NCBI RefSeq assembly: GCF_001941625.1
Contig: NZ_CP016076.1
Coordinates: 6,804,001 to 6,868,000, forward strand
Length of the DNA stretch: 64,000 nucleotides
Reading direction: 5' to 3'
Source of the DNA: Actinoalloteichus fjordicus
GTDB taxonomy: Bacteria; Actinomycetota; Actinomycetes; Mycobacteriales; Pseudonocardiaceae
Shown: positions 43,121-52,188 of the stretch, piece by piece
How the letters are laid out: every line of letters begins with the position of its first letter
Numbering within the stretch: the first letter of the stretch is position 1
Translations under genes and position numbers: made by a program
The notes under the pieces: generated by a model
Told to the model about the DNA's origin: nothing
The model's database searches: none
The model's input: only the letters and a program-made list of their open reading frames with translations

Positions 43121-43921
43121 TCAGTGCCGCGACGCCGTCGTACGGCCGATCAGCTCCGACACGTTGTCCGCGAGCAGGTCGGCCGAGTCCGCGCCGTAAC
43201 GCACGAGCCTGCGCTCGGCCCGGTGCTCCGCGAGCGCCTGGGTCGTGCCGCCGGGTCGAACGAACTTGTAACCGACGTTGCGGACCGTGCCGATCAGCTG
43301 CTCGTGCTCCGGCCCGAGCTTCGCCCGCAGCCGCCGCACGTGGACGTCCACCGTCCTGGCTCCGCCGAAGAAGTCGTAGCCCCACACCTCCTGGAGGAGC
43401 TGCGACCGGGTGAACACGCGGCCCGCGTGCTGGGCGAGGTACTTGAGGAGTTCGAACTCCTTGTAGGTCAGCTCCATCGGCTTGCCGCGAAGCCGCGCCG
43501 TGTACGTGGCCTCCTCGATCACAAGCTCGCCGAACGTCAGGATCTCGCCTTCGGACTGTGCCTGCTGCTCGGCCCTCCCGTGCAGCAGACGCAGCCTGGC
43601 GTCGACCTCGGCGGGCCCTGCGGTCGGGAGCAGGATCTCGGCCACGCCCCAGTCCGCGCTGAGTGCCACCAGTCCGCCTTCGCCGATGACTGCGACGACA
43701 GGCGCCTCGACGTCGGCGGCGGCGAGCAGGCCGCAGAGCCTGCGAGCGCCCACGAGGTCCTGGGTGCCGTCGACGAGGACGGCATCATGGGGACGACGTT
43801 CGAGAAGACCAGAGACCTCCGGCGCACCCAGATGAACCGAGTGCGGCAGCAGAGACAGCGCGGGCAGCACGGCTCCCGCGTTCGAAGCGGAGGTCAGAAG
43901 CAAGAGATCCAGGCTGGACAT
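43121..43921 (-). CDS. glnR: GlnR, OmpR-type orphan regulator of nitrogen metabolism
   Basis: 266 residues, GGAG upstream of ATG 43921. N-terminal receiver-like domain with Asp51 in AVLVDGTQDL but atypical acidic pocket (EGGLVALSADWGVAEILLP), C-terminal winged helix: LTYKEFELLKYLAQHAGRVF, LLQEVWGYDFFGGARTVDVH, LIGTVRNVGYKFVRP. This whole pattern is that of actinobacterial GlnR, which activates glnA, amtB and related genes without canonical phosphorylation. Corresponds to Rv0818. Divergent from the hydrolase gene at 44016. A 9-bp inverted repeat overlaps its stop. Confidence 0.9.
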   Translation of the reverse strand: MSSLDLLLLTSASNAGAVLPALSLLPHSVHLGAPEVSGLLERRPHDAVLVDGTQDLVGARRLCGLLAAADVEAPVVAVIGEGGLVALSADWGVAEILLPTAGPAEVDARLRLLHGRAEQQAQSEGEILTFGELVIEEATYTARLRGKPMELTYKEFELLKYLAQHAGRVFTRSQLLQEVWGYDFFGGARTVDVHVRRLRAKLGPEHEQLIGTVRNVGYKFVRPGGTTQALAEHRAERRLVRYGADSADLLADNVSELIGRTTASRH

Positions 43922-44015
43922 GTCGGGACTCCTTCCTGCCGGGCATCGAAGGTGAGTCCCTCGTGCCCGCACACCGGGCCCCGTTGCCCTCCGGACATGA
44001 TGGAGGATACCCCCT

Positions 44016-44861
44016 GTGACCACCGTTGACCGAGTACTCATCGCGGAGATCACAGCTCGCACCGCCGACGACGTGCCCATCCACGGCGTCCTCCTGCCTC
44101 GGCAGGCGGGCTCCGCCGCCCGGCAGCGACGCTCCGCGACGGCGGACGATCTCGCCATCGTCGTCGGCCATGGCTTCACCAACCATGTCCGGAAGCCGGC
44201 GGTCATGCGCACGCTCGTCCGGCTGTCTCGCCGTGCGGCGGTGTTCGCCTTCGACTTCCGGGGCCACGGCAGGTCCGGCGGGCTGTCCACCGTCGGCGAC
44301 CGCGAGGTCTTGGACGTGGCGGCGGCCGTGGAGTATGCGCGACGCTGCGGCTTCCGGCGAGTCGCGACCCTCGGCTTCTCGATGGGCGCCTCGATCGTGA
44401 TCCGGCATGCCGCGCTGGCCGGGCCCGGCGACCGGCCGGAGGCCGTCGCGGCGGTGAGCGGACCGTCCCGGTGGTGGATCAGGGAGACGGCTCCGATGCG
44501 ACGGGTCCACTGGCTGCTGGAGCAGCCGCACGGAAGGCTCGTCGCTCCGTTGGTGGGCGTCCGACTGGACCGGGCCTGGGAGACCATCCCGATGTCACCG
44601 CTGGAGGCGGCCGAACACGTCCACCCCACGCCGCTGTTACTCGTACACGGCGAGCAGGACGACTACTTCTCTCCCGATCACGCACGCCAGCTGCACTCGG
44701 CCGCGAGCTCCCGAGGCGAGCTGTGGATCGAACCGGAGATCCGTCATGCCGAGACGGGCATGACACCGGCCCTGGTGGATCGGATGGCACAGTGGCTTGA
44801 CCGAAACGCCCTTCATGTGACCCGGCAACGACAGCTGATCAAGGCGGGAACCGAGCGTTGA
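44016..44861 (+). CDS. Alpha/beta hydrolase
   Basis: 281 residues. VVGHGFTNHVRKP oxyanion region, FAFDFRGHGRSGG strand, nucleophile GFSMGAS, LLLVHGEQDDYFSPDHA acid region and catalytic His in EPEIRHAETGM. Lies between glnR and the LmeA-like gene and overlaps the latter by 4 bases (TTGA), suggesting functional coupling to envelope lipid metabolism (inference). Confidence 0.88.
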   Translation: MTTVDRVLIAEITARTADDVPIHGVLLPRQAGSAARQRRSATADDLAIVVGHGFTNHVRKPAVMRTLVRLSRRAAVFAFDFRGHGRSGGLSTVGDREVLDVAAAVEYARRCGFRRVATLGFSMGASIVIRHAALAGPGDRPEAVAAVSGPSRWWIRETAPMRRVHWLLEQPHGRLVAPLVGVRLDRAWETIPMSPLEAAEHVHPTPLLLVHGEQDDYFSPDHARQLHSAASSRGELWIEPEIRHAETGMTPALVDRMAQWLDRNALHVTRQRQLIKAGTER

Positions 44862-45655
44862 AGAGACTACTGATCGTCCTCGTGATCATCGCGGGACTGC
44901 TGACCGCAGCCGACTTCGGCGCTGCCGCCGCAGCCGAGTACCAGGTCTCGAAGCGGCTGCGTAACGAACTGGGTCTCAGTGATGATCCAGCTGTCCGGGT
45001 GAACGGCTTCCCCTTCGCCTTCCAGGCGATGGCAGGCGACTACCGCGAGGTCGAGGTGCAGGCGCAGGGGGTACGGGTCGGCGAGCTTCAAGACGTCCAC
45101 ATCGAGGCGACGCTGCGCCACGTCAGAGTGCCGTTCTCCGACATCGTGGGCGGCACGCTCCGGGAGGTGCGCGTCGACGAGGTGGCAGGCCGGGTACGGC
45201 TGACCGCGAGCGACATCGGTCGGCTGATCAACATCCCGGACCTCCGGATCGAACCGTTCACCGGCGAGCTCGTGGAGCCGGTGGAGGGTGACGAGGCAGG
45301 CGAGGGGGAAAACGCCGACGCGGCTCAGGCCGAACAGGCCGACGACGACACCACGGCCACCGTTCAGCTCACCGGCAGTCAGGACATCGGCGGAGACAAG
45401 ACCGAGATCACCGTGGTCGGCACGCTCTCCTTGACCGACGGGATCATCGAGATCCAGCCTCGGCGGCTGGAGATCGACCCCGGAACCGGGGCGCTCGAAC
45501 TTCCCGCCGAGATCCAGGATGCGGTGCTGAGCACCTTCACCGCCCGGATCGACCCTGGCGGGCTGCCGCTGGACGTGACGCCGACCTCCGTGCGTGCCGA
45601 ACACGGCGCACTCATCGCGGGCGGCACCGCACGTGACGTGGTCATCCGGAACTAA
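44858..45655 (+). CDS. DUF2993 / LmeA-like envelope protein
   Basis: 265 residues with a TTG start inside the previous stop. N-terminal signal/anchor (RLLIVLVIIAGLLTAADFGA), then a DUF2993 domain (VRVNGFPFAFQAMAGDYREV; HVRVPFSDIVGG). Mycobacterial LmeA (Rv0817c), at the same place in this block, is needed for lipomannan elongation and binds phospholipid. An Asp/Glu-rich insertion around residues 140-165 is extra. Confidence 0.82.
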   Translation: MKRLLIVLVIIAGLLTAADFGAAAAAEYQVSKRLRNELGLSDDPAVRVNGFPFAFQAMAGDYREVEVQAQGVRVGELQDVHIEATLRHVRVPFSDIVGGTLREVRVDEVAGRVRLTASDIGRLINIPDLRIEPFTGELVEPVEGDEAGEGENADAAQAEQADDDTTATVQLTGSQDIGGDKTEITVVGTLSLTDGIIEIQPRRLEIDPGTGALELPAEIQDAVLSTFTARIDPGGLPLDVTPTSVRAEHGALIAGGTARDVVIRN

Positions 45656-45814
45656 GCGCTCCGGGCGCCTGCCGAGCGGATCAGGCGGCTGGACGCGGCG
45701 TGACTCCAGTCGGCGAGTCCGGGTCGGTGGGACCGTGACAGGCAGCATGTACTCGGAACGTCCTCGGACGAGCGCGCCACGCCCCGGCGCGCCGGCGAGA
45801 GCACTGGAGGCGAG

Positions 45815-46294
45815 ATGGCGGGCCTGTCGGCTCTGGTCGTGGCGATCGTCGCCGCCCTGCTGATCGGCGCGCTGCATCGCCGGGCACAGGGACGTGTCTC
45901 CGTCGCTGCCGAGGCAGGCGAGTCCGCCGTCACGTCGCCTGGACTGCCCCTTGCGGTGCAGGAAGCACTCACGGACGCCACCGCAGGTTCAGCGGTGGAG
46001 CCCCGGCCCGTGGTGACACTGCTCCAGTTGTCCACGACGTTCTGCGCGCCGTGCAGGCACACTCGGGCGCTGCTGACCGATCTGGTCTCGGGGCTGACCT
46101 CGGTACGTCACGTGGATCTCGATGTCACGGATCGACCTGACGTGGTGACGGCACTGCGCGTCCACCGAGTCCCCACGACGATCGCCTTCGATCCGGCCGG
46201 CCGAGAGCTGCTTCGCGTCGGAGGCGTCCCACACCGCGAGACGCTCCTGAACGCCCTGCGGCCGCACCTGCTCGCTGCGGATTCCGAGGACTGA
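45815..46294 (+). CDS. Membrane-anchored thioredoxin-like protein
   Basis: 159 residues: N-terminal TM (ALVVAIVAALLIGALHRRA) then a thioredoxin fold with CAPC (Cys77, Cys80) in LSTTFCAPCRHTR and cis-Pro in HRVPTTIAFDP. Position matches ThiX (Rv0816c) between LmeA-like and rhodanese genes; presumably reduces a partner in sulfur transfer. Confidence 0.88.
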   Translation: MAGLSALVVAIVAALLIGALHRRAQGRVSVAAEAGESAVTSPGLPLAVQEALTDATAGSAVEPRPVVTLLQLSTTFCAPCRHTRALLTDLVSGLTSVRHVDLDVTDRPDVVTALRVHRVPTTIAFDPAGRELLRVGGVPHRETLLNALRPHLLAADSED

Positions 46295-46513
46295 GAGAGC
46301 TTCCCGACCATCGGGCATTCCGGTACCGTCGCAGGCGTGCACTTCCTGCTGACCAGACGCCGCGCGGTAGACCTCTGCCGCCTCGCGAGCAGTCTGTGTC
46401 GCACTTCCTGATCGGGCTGTAGCGCTGTCGGCTGATGCCGCCTCACTCTCGCCGCACTGCGCAGGCCCGCCTCGGACGGACTTCTCTCACCGCGAAACCG
46501 TCATGGAGGTCGT

Positions 46514-46969
46514 ATGTCTGATGCACGTGAATCCGACGCACAGCTGATCGATGCGGGAGGGCCCCGGTTCTCCGCCACGATGACCAGTCTGATCCTCGCC
46601 GTCGTCCTGCTGACCGAGAGCTGGCGGCTGCTCGGCGCACAGGCGCTGTTATTCGGATTATGCGCTTTCATCGGTCTGCGGCTGAACCCGTGGGGCCTCG
46701 TGTACCGAAGGCTGATCCGGCCCAGGCTTCGTGGACGTGGCGAACAGGAACCGGTCGCACCCGTGCAGTTCTCCCAGGGCGTGGGCTTCGTGTTCAGCGT
46801 GATCGGCGTGATCGGCTATGCGAGCGGACTCACCGCTCTCGGCATCGTCGCGACCTCGCTGGCACTGGTGGCGGCCCTGCTCAACGCGGTGTTCGGGCTC
46901 TGCGTCGGCTGTGAGCTCTACCTGCTGATTCAGCGGTTCCGGGCACCCCGCCCGTCCAATCTCGTCTGA
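46514..46969 (+). CDS. DUF4395 integral membrane protein
   Basis: 151 residues, GGAGG upstream of ATG. Four hydrophobic segments; conserved LNPWGLVYRRLIRPRL and the terminal FGLCVGCELYLL Cys pair are typical of DUF4395. Such proteins repeatedly sit between thioredoxin and rhodanese genes, and the Cys pair suggests a redox or sulfur role in the membrane. Confidence 0.85.
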   Translation: MSDARESDAQLIDAGGPRFSATMTSLILAVVLLTESWRLLGAQALLFGLCAFIGLRLNPWGLVYRRLIRPRLRGRGEQEPVAPVQFSQGVGFVFSVIGVIGYASGLTALGIVATSLALVAALLNAVFGLCVGCELYLLIQRFRAPRPSNLV

Positions 46970-47101
46970 CGTCACGATGCGACGACGTCGACACCGCGCT
47001 CAGGTGCCCGGCACCGAGCAGTCACCTCGAGAACCCGAGACATCGATCCGACATCGACATCCGATCACCACTGGCGATGAGAACAACGAGGAGCACCCGA
47101 G

Positions 47102-47950
47102 ATGAGCCGCGAAGACTTCCTGGTGACCGCCGAATGGGCCGAGGCCAACCTCGACGCGCCTGGAGTGGTGTTCGCCGAGGTTGATGAGGACACCACGGCA
47201 TACGACGGCGGCCACATCCCCGGTGCCGTGAAACTCGACTGGAAGAACGATCTGCAGGACCACGTCCGACGCGACTTCGTGGACCGATCCGGCTTCGAGA
47301 AACTGCTGTCCAGCAAGGGCATCGGCAACGACGACACCGTGATCCTCTACGGCGGCAACAACAACTGGTTCGCGGCCTACGCCTACTGGTACTTCAAGCT
47401 GTACGGCCACCAGGCCGTCAAGCTGATCGACGGCGGCCGCAAGAAGTGGGAGCTCGACGGCAGGCCGCTCTCTCCCGAGGCGGTCGAGCGCCCCGAGACG
47501 AGCTACACCGCGAGCGAGCAGGACGTCTCCATCCGGGCGTTCCGTGACGAGGTCGTGGCGGCGATCGACGCCAAGAACCTGGTCGACGTCCGCTCCCCAG
47601 ACGAGTTCGCGGGCAGGCTGCTCGCCCCCGCGCACCTCCCGCAGGAGGCGGCCCAGCGCGGCGGCCACATCCCGGGCGCCGTCAACGTGCCCTGGAGCAA
47701 GGCGGCCAACGAGGACGGCACCTTCAAGTCCGAGGAGGAGCTGCGGGAGATCTACACCGAAGCAGGCTTGGACGGCACCAAGGCCACCATCGCCTACTGC
47801 CGGATCGGCGAGCGCTCCTCGCACAGCTGGTTCGTGCTGCACGAGCTGCTCGGTCAGTCCGACGTCAAGAACTACGACGGGTCCTGGACCGAGTACGGCA
47901 GCCTGATCGGCGTTCCGGTGTCGAACCCGTCGGCGGCACAGTCCGGCTGA
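47102..47950 (+). CDS. Thiosulfate sulfurtransferase (two-domain rhodanese)
   Basis: 282 residues: inactive N-terminal rhodanese domain (GAVKLDWKNDLQDHVRRDF) and active C-terminal domain with Cys233 in YCRIGERSSHSW, the CRIGER loop of actinobacterial CysA2/SseA-type enzymes. Transfers sulfane sulfur. Followed by DUF1416 after 56 bases, as in the cysA2-sseC2 pair. Confidence 0.93.
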   Translation: MSREDFLVTAEWAEANLDAPGVVFAEVDEDTTAYDGGHIPGAVKLDWKNDLQDHVRRDFVDRSGFEKLLSSKGIGNDDTVILYGGNNNWFAAYAYWYFKLYGHQAVKLIDGGRKKWELDGRPLSPEAVERPETSYTASEQDVSIRAFRDEVVAAIDAKNLVDVRSPDEFAGRLLAPAHLPQEAAQRGGHIPGAVNVPWSKAANEDGTFKSEEELREIYTEAGLDGTKATIAYCRIGERSSHSWFVLHELLGQSDVKNYDGSWTEYGSLIGVPVSNPSAAQSG

Positions 47951-48006
47951 TCCGTCCTCCCGCCAGGAATCGATCACACGCGAGAACGCGAAGTGGAGCC
48001 TTGATC

Positions 48007-48312
48007 ATGAGCACATGCGGAGCCCCGGAACAGACGACGACCAGTGCCGAGGACGTCGCAGGCACCGATCAGGTCGTCCTGGCGGGCCGGGTGCGGGCAG
48101 GCGACGAGGGCGTCTCCGGAGCGTTCGTCCGTCTCCTGGACGCGAACGGCGAGTTCACCGCAGAGGTGGTGTCCGCACCGACCGGCGACTTCCGCTTCTA
48201 CGCCGCCTCGGGCACCTGGACGGTGCGTGCCCTGCACAAGGCGGGCAGTGGACAGGCCGAGATCGTCGCGGCGGGCGCCGGACTCCACCAGGCAGACATC
48301 GCACTGGCCTGA
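48007..48312 (+). CDS. DUF1416 (SseC-like) protein
   Basis: 101 residues from ATG 48007 (GGAG eight bases upstream; a TTG two codons earlier is possible). VVLAGRVRAGDEGVSGAFVR and TGDFRFYAASGTWTVRAL are the transthyretin-like beta sandwich of DUF1416. N-terminal MSTCGAPEQ has a conserved Cys. Always paired with rhodanese in actinobacteria; probably accessory to sulfur transfer. Confidence 0.88.
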   Translation: MSTCGAPEQTTTSAEDVAGTDQVVLAGRVRAGDEGVSGAFVRLLDANGEFTAEVVSAPTGDFRFYAASGTWTVRALHKAGSGQAEIVAAGAGLHQADIALA

Positions 48313-48505
48313 TCGTCCTCGTGTTCGATCACGACACTCCTCCCGACGCGCCCCGCCGTCTGCCTGACGTTTCCGCGCGAACGGGGCGGAACGCCACGAG
48401 GCGGGGACGTGGCCTCGATAAGGAGGATCGTCGACGTGATCGGTGGTGGGGGAGGCCACGCCTTGCCCACCACCGGTTCCGCCTGTCGAAAGGTATGCTC
48501 CGAGC

Positions 48506-48604
48506 GTGGAACTGTTCTTTACCGGTCTTCTCGTGCTGGCCACGGTGTTGGTCCTGTGGTTCGCCGTCTACGTCGTCTACCGGCTGTACAGCGATCAGCG
48601 CTGA
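48506..48604 (+). CDS. 32-residue single-span membrane protein
   Basis: GTG-initiated frame: one hydrophobic helix (FFTGLLVLATVLVLWFAVYV) flanked by a short N-terminus and a polar end YRLYSDQR. It ends 13 bases before the FABP gene start, with proper codon bias. Too small for routine gene calling; the uninterrupted TM and charged C-terminus argue for a real small membrane protein. Confidence 0.6.
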   Translation: MELFFTGLLVLATVLVLWFAVYVVYRLYSDQR

Positions 48605-48617
48605 GTGAGTCTGCGAT

Positions 48618-49253
48618 ATGACATCTGAGCAGCCGAACACCGTCAGCGGTGACGCCGCAGTGCAGGCGGCAGCCGAACGCGCCGAGGCGACGCGGGGTCT
48701 GAACCTGCCGCAGTTCGAGGATCTGCCGATTCCGGCAGACACCGCGAATCTGCGGATGGGCCCCGAACTCCATCCGGCCTGTCTCGCCCTGCTGCCCCTG
48801 GTGGGGGTCTGGCGCGGCGAGGGAGTCGCGGAGCACCCGTCGCTGGACGAGCCCTACCGCTACGGCCAGCAGATCACCTTCGCGCACGACGGCAGGCCGT
48901 TCCTGTACTACGAGGCACGGTCCTGGCTGCTCGACGCGGACGGCGAGGTCCTCGGTGCGGGCTCGCGCGAGGTCGGCTGGTGGCGACCGCAACCCGATGA
49001 CACGATCGAGCTGCTCCTGGCGCATTCCGGCGGCGTCGTCGAGATCTTCTACGGGAAGCCGCGCAATCAGACCTCCTGGGAGCTGGGCACCGATGCGGTG
49101 GCCAGGACGAGTTCCGCCGAAGAGATCAGCGCGGCACAACGCCTGTACGGCGTCGTCGGCGACGGCGATCTCGCCTACGTGGAGGAACGCTCGCTGAGCG
49201 GCCAGCCCCTGGCACCGCACATCTCGGCGAAACTGAGTCGCGTCGTCGGCTGA
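48618..49253 (+). CDS. FABP/nitrobindin-like beta-barrel protein
   Basis: 211 residues. [19 protein letters not shown] is the GxWxGxG signature of the nitrobindin/FABP-like family, followed by beta strands ([20 protein letters not shown]). Relatives (Rv0813c) bind heme or fatty-acid-like ligands. Member of the conserved block. Confidence 0.9.
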   Translation: MTSEQPNTVSGDAAVQAAAERAEATRGLNLPQFEDLPIPADTANLRMGPELHPACLALLPLVGVWRGEGVAEHPSLDEPYRYGQQITFAHDGRPFLYYEARSWLLDADGEVLGAGSREVGWWRPQPDDTIELLLAHSGGVVEIFYGKPRNQTSWELGTDAVARTSSAEEISAAQRLYGVVGDGDLAYVEERSLSGQPLAPHISAKLSRVVG

Positions 49254-49745
49254 ATAGCGTCGTCACAGAGCCAGGTCGCCGGTCCTCCGGCGGCTCCGGC
49301 CAGCCTGCCGACCGCGTTGCATCCTCGGCACGCCCGCGTGGCCGCATGGCGATTCCCCGAGCTGCCGCAGGCCTGCCCCGCCGTCCAGCCTCTCCCACCG
49401 CTCGATGCCCCCTGGCAGATCGAGTGAGTCGAGGGGGCACTGAAGGACCATGCCGAAATCGAATACCGGCACCGCAGCATCACGGGCAGGCAGGAAAGAC
49501 GACGAACCACCCTGCGCACCGAGCGCGGCCGAGGATGGTGCGGACCGGACCGGCCTCCATAACCGGGGCGTCCTCTGACGACGGGCGACGGGCGCGCCCG
49601 CGGCGGGGCGGGTCGCGGCCGATCCGCCTCTCGACGGCCCCGCCGATCGGCTTCGACCCGCGGACGACCGTCGTCGATCATCCCGTCGATCATCCGGTCC
49701 GAGTCGCCCGGCAGGCGGCGATCGCCGCCTGCCGAATGGCCGGAA
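49254..49745. other. Intergenic region between convergent genes, contains a terminator
   Basis: About 490 bases between convergent FABP and aminotransferase genes. Apart from the palindrome at 49710-49733 I see no gene; the open frames are Arg/Pro-rich shadows without motifs. Confidence 0.4.
49710..49733 (-). terminator. Hairpin terminator after the aminotransferase gene
   Basis: A perfect 24-base palindrome: GGCAGGCGGC and GCCGCCTGCC around GATC, 13 bases beyond the stop of the leftward aminotransferase. No U tract, as is common for GC-rich actinobacterial terminators. Confidence 0.55.
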
Positions 49746-50597
49746 TCAGACGTACTGCGACTCGAAGAGCTCGGTGATCTCCCGATGGAGCGCGGCTCGT
49801 TGCTCATCGTCCGGCAGGGTCTTGCCGTCGAGCGTGTGCACCCGGGTGATCAGCCGGACACTGGAGACCAGCCAGAGGCCGTCCGTGTCCCACAGCTCCT
49901 CGATGCGAAGCGGCTCGACCTTGGTGTTCCAGCCCGCGGCCTCCGCCGCGCGGAACAGCGCTCCCTGGGTGGTGCCGGGCAGGATGCCGCTGCTCGGCGG
50001 CGGCGTGCGCAGGGTGCGGCCCTGGGCGATCACCACAGTCGAGGTCGGGCCCTCCAGGACGGTGCCGTCGGTCGCGGTGAAGATGACCTCTTGCGCGTCG
50101 TTGCGCTCGGCATGCCGCAATGCGGCCATGTTGACCGCGTAGGACAGCGTCTTGGCGCCCAGGAGCAGCCACGGAGCCCGTTCCTGTAGGTCAGCGGCGT
50201 ATCCGCGTTCCAGGGTGATCACCGAGAGGCCCTCGTTGCGCTTGCGAATCGTCTCGGGCCCCACCGGGAGTCCCATCGCGAACGCCGTCGGCCTTCCCTC
50301 GCCCTCGACTCCTCTGGAGTAGACGAGCTTGAGCGCCATCTCGCGACCACCCCGCCAGGCGTCGAGGACGACCTGGGCACAGCGTTCCCATGCGGCGAGG
50401 TCCGGCGGCGGCATGTCGAGCAACGCGGCCGAGCGCGCGAGCCTGTCCAAGTGGGGACCGAGTTCTCGGGGGCGGCCGTCGACCACCATGATCGTTTCGA
50501 ACACGCCGTCGCCGCGCTGCACCGCGAGGTCGTCCACGCGAAGCAGCGGAGCGGTGTGGTCGACGATCGTTCCATCCAGCAACGCAAGCACCGTCAT
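49746..50597 (-). CDS. Class IV aminotransferase / aminodeoxychorismate lyase-like
   Basis: 283 residues of fold-type IV PLP enzymes: VQRGDGVFETIMVVDGRP N-terminus, PLP-Lys in LLLGAKTLSYAVN, EVIFTATDGTVLEGPTSTV and LPGTTQGALFRAA phosphate-binding end. The M. tuberculosis counterpart Rv0812 has 4-amino-4-deoxychorismate lyase and D-amino-acid transaminase activity; pabC is therefore plausible but not proven. Divergent from the folate-binding YgfZ gene. Confidence 0.87.
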   Translation of the reverse strand: MTVLALLDGTIVDHTAPLLRVDDLAVQRGDGVFETIMVVDGRPRELGPHLDRLARSAALLDMPPPDLAAWERCAQVVLDAWRGGREMALKLVYSRGVEGEGRPTAFAMGLPVGPETIRKRNEGLSVITLERGYAADLQERAPWLLLGAKTLSYAVNMAALRHAERNDAQEVIFTATDGTVLEGPTSTVVIAQGRTLRTPPPSSGILPGTTQGALFRAAEAAGWNTKVEPLRIEELWDTDGLWLVSSVRLITRVHTLDGKTLPDDEQRAALHREITELFESQYV

Positions 50598-50824
50598 GGC
50601 TCGACAGTATGCCGCCCGCTGCCGCAGGCGTGGGCGGTGTCACTCAAGCGAGGCAGCCATCGCAGGATCGGTCCCGGTCACCGCACTCGGACGACGTCTA
50701 CCATTGAGGATCGTGGCCTGACGGGCGTGCGCGGGGTGGACCGCTCCTCGGCGAGACGTGGCGCCGTGCGAGATCGCCTCCTATCGTGCTGGAGCGTTTC
50801 GGCCGCGAGACGAAGGGACTGCCA

Positions 50825-51961
50825 GTGACCACCTCGATCTCCTCGCCGCTGCTCGCCGCGCCTGGCGCGGTGCCGCCTCCGGACGACTCCCCCGACCTCG
50901 GCGTGCCGTGGCACTACGGCGATCCGTTCGCCGAACAGCGGACGGCTGCTCGCGGCGCGGTGGTCGTCGATCGGTCCCACCGCACCGTGCTCGCGGTCCC
51001 CGGCGAAGAACGGCTGAGCTGGCTGCATCTGCTGCTCTCCCAGCACGTGTCCGCACTGCCGGACGGGACCGGAACCGAGGCACTGGTCCTCGACGGGCAG
51101 GGGCGGGTGGAGGCCCACATGGTGCTCGCCCACCTGGACGGAACGGTCTGGTTGGACACCGAGGCGTCGAGCACGGTAACGGGCGCGATCGGCGGCAGGA
51201 CCGAGTCACTGCTGGGCTACCTCGAAGGAATGCGCTTCTGGTCCAAGGTCGAGCCGCAGGACGTGAGCGCCGACTGGGCGCTGCTGTCGGTGTTGGGACC
51301 CGACGCGGGCCGGGTGCTGGCCTCGGTGGGCGTGCCGGTGCCTGCGGAGAAGTATGCGGTGACGGCGCTGGCGGGCGGTGGTCTGGTTCGGCGGATGCCG
51401 TGGCCCGGCCCGGACGCGGTCGACCTACTGGTGCCGAGGTCCGAACTCGTCTCGTGGTGGGAGCGGCTGACCGACGCGGGAGCACGTCGGGCGGGAAGCT
51501 GGGCGTTCGAGGCACTGCGGGTGGAGTCGTTTCGACCTCGGCAGGGCATGGACACCGACAATCGGTCGATTCCGCACGAGTTGGGCTGGATCCCCTCGGC
51601 GGTCCACGTCAGCAAGGGCTGTTACCGAGGGCAGGAGACGGTGTCGAAGGTCCACAACGTCGGCAAGCCGCCGAGGCGCCTGCTGCTCCTGCACCTCGAC
51701 GGGTCCTCGGAGGTGCTTCCCGAGACCGGCGACCCGGTGACCAGTGGTGATCGTGTCGTCGGTCGGGTGGGCAGTGTCATCCGCCACCACGAGCTCGGCC
51801 CGGTCGCGCTGGCGCTGATCAAACGGAGCGTGCCGATCGACGCAGAGCTGACGGTGGGCGCCGAGGATCGACAGATCGCCGGGTCGATCGACCCCGACTC
51901 GGTCCCGGTCGACACCGGAGAACCACCCGGTCGGGTGGCTGCCCAGCGTTTGCGTGGTTGA
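50825..51961 (+). CDS. ygfZ: YgfZ/GcvT-like folate-binding protein
   Basis: 378 residues from GTG 50825 (AAGGGA upstream). GcvT-type fold with the diagnostic motif KGCYRGQE (about residue 264) containing the essential Cys. Takes part in maintenance of iron-sulfur enzymes using tetrahydrofolate. Position equals Rv0811c, next to the folate-related aminotransferase. Confidence 0.92.
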   Translation: MTTSISSPLLAAPGAVPPPDDSPDLGVPWHYGDPFAEQRTAARGAVVVDRSHRTVLAVPGEERLSWLHLLLSQHVSALPDGTGTEALVLDGQGRVEAHMVLAHLDGTVWLDTEASSTVTGAIGGRTESLLGYLEGMRFWSKVEPQDVSADWALLSVLGPDAGRVLASVGVPVPAEKYAVTALAGGGLVRRMPWPGPDAVDLLVPRSELVSWWERLTDAGARRAGSWAFEALRVESFRPRQGMDTDNRSIPHELGWIPSAVHVSKGCYRGQETVSKVHNVGKPPRRLLLLHLDGSSEVLPETGDPVTSGDRVVGRVGSVIRHHELGPVALALIKRSVPIDAELTVGAEDRQIAGSIDPDSVPVDTGEPPGRVAAQRLRG

Positions 51962-52188
51962 CGTCTGCTCCTGTGTCAGGATCGCGTGCGGAGCAGGGAC
52001 ATCTCATCGCCCGAAGACGGGCCGAGATGCGAAAGAATCAGGCAAGCGGTTGCCCGTCGACGCGTGTTCACGCAAGGATCGGTGGTTGACCGGCTCGCGG
52101 CGAGCCGACGAGCCGTCGACAGACCGCATGACGCGCAGCCGGAGACTCGGATGAAGTGGGACGGACCGATGTCGTTGAGGACAATGCC

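Noticed and set aside
43022-44029. Plus-strand open frame after the LexA-like box
   Set aside because: Antisense to glnR and lacking protein-like composition; glnR on the other strand is certain.
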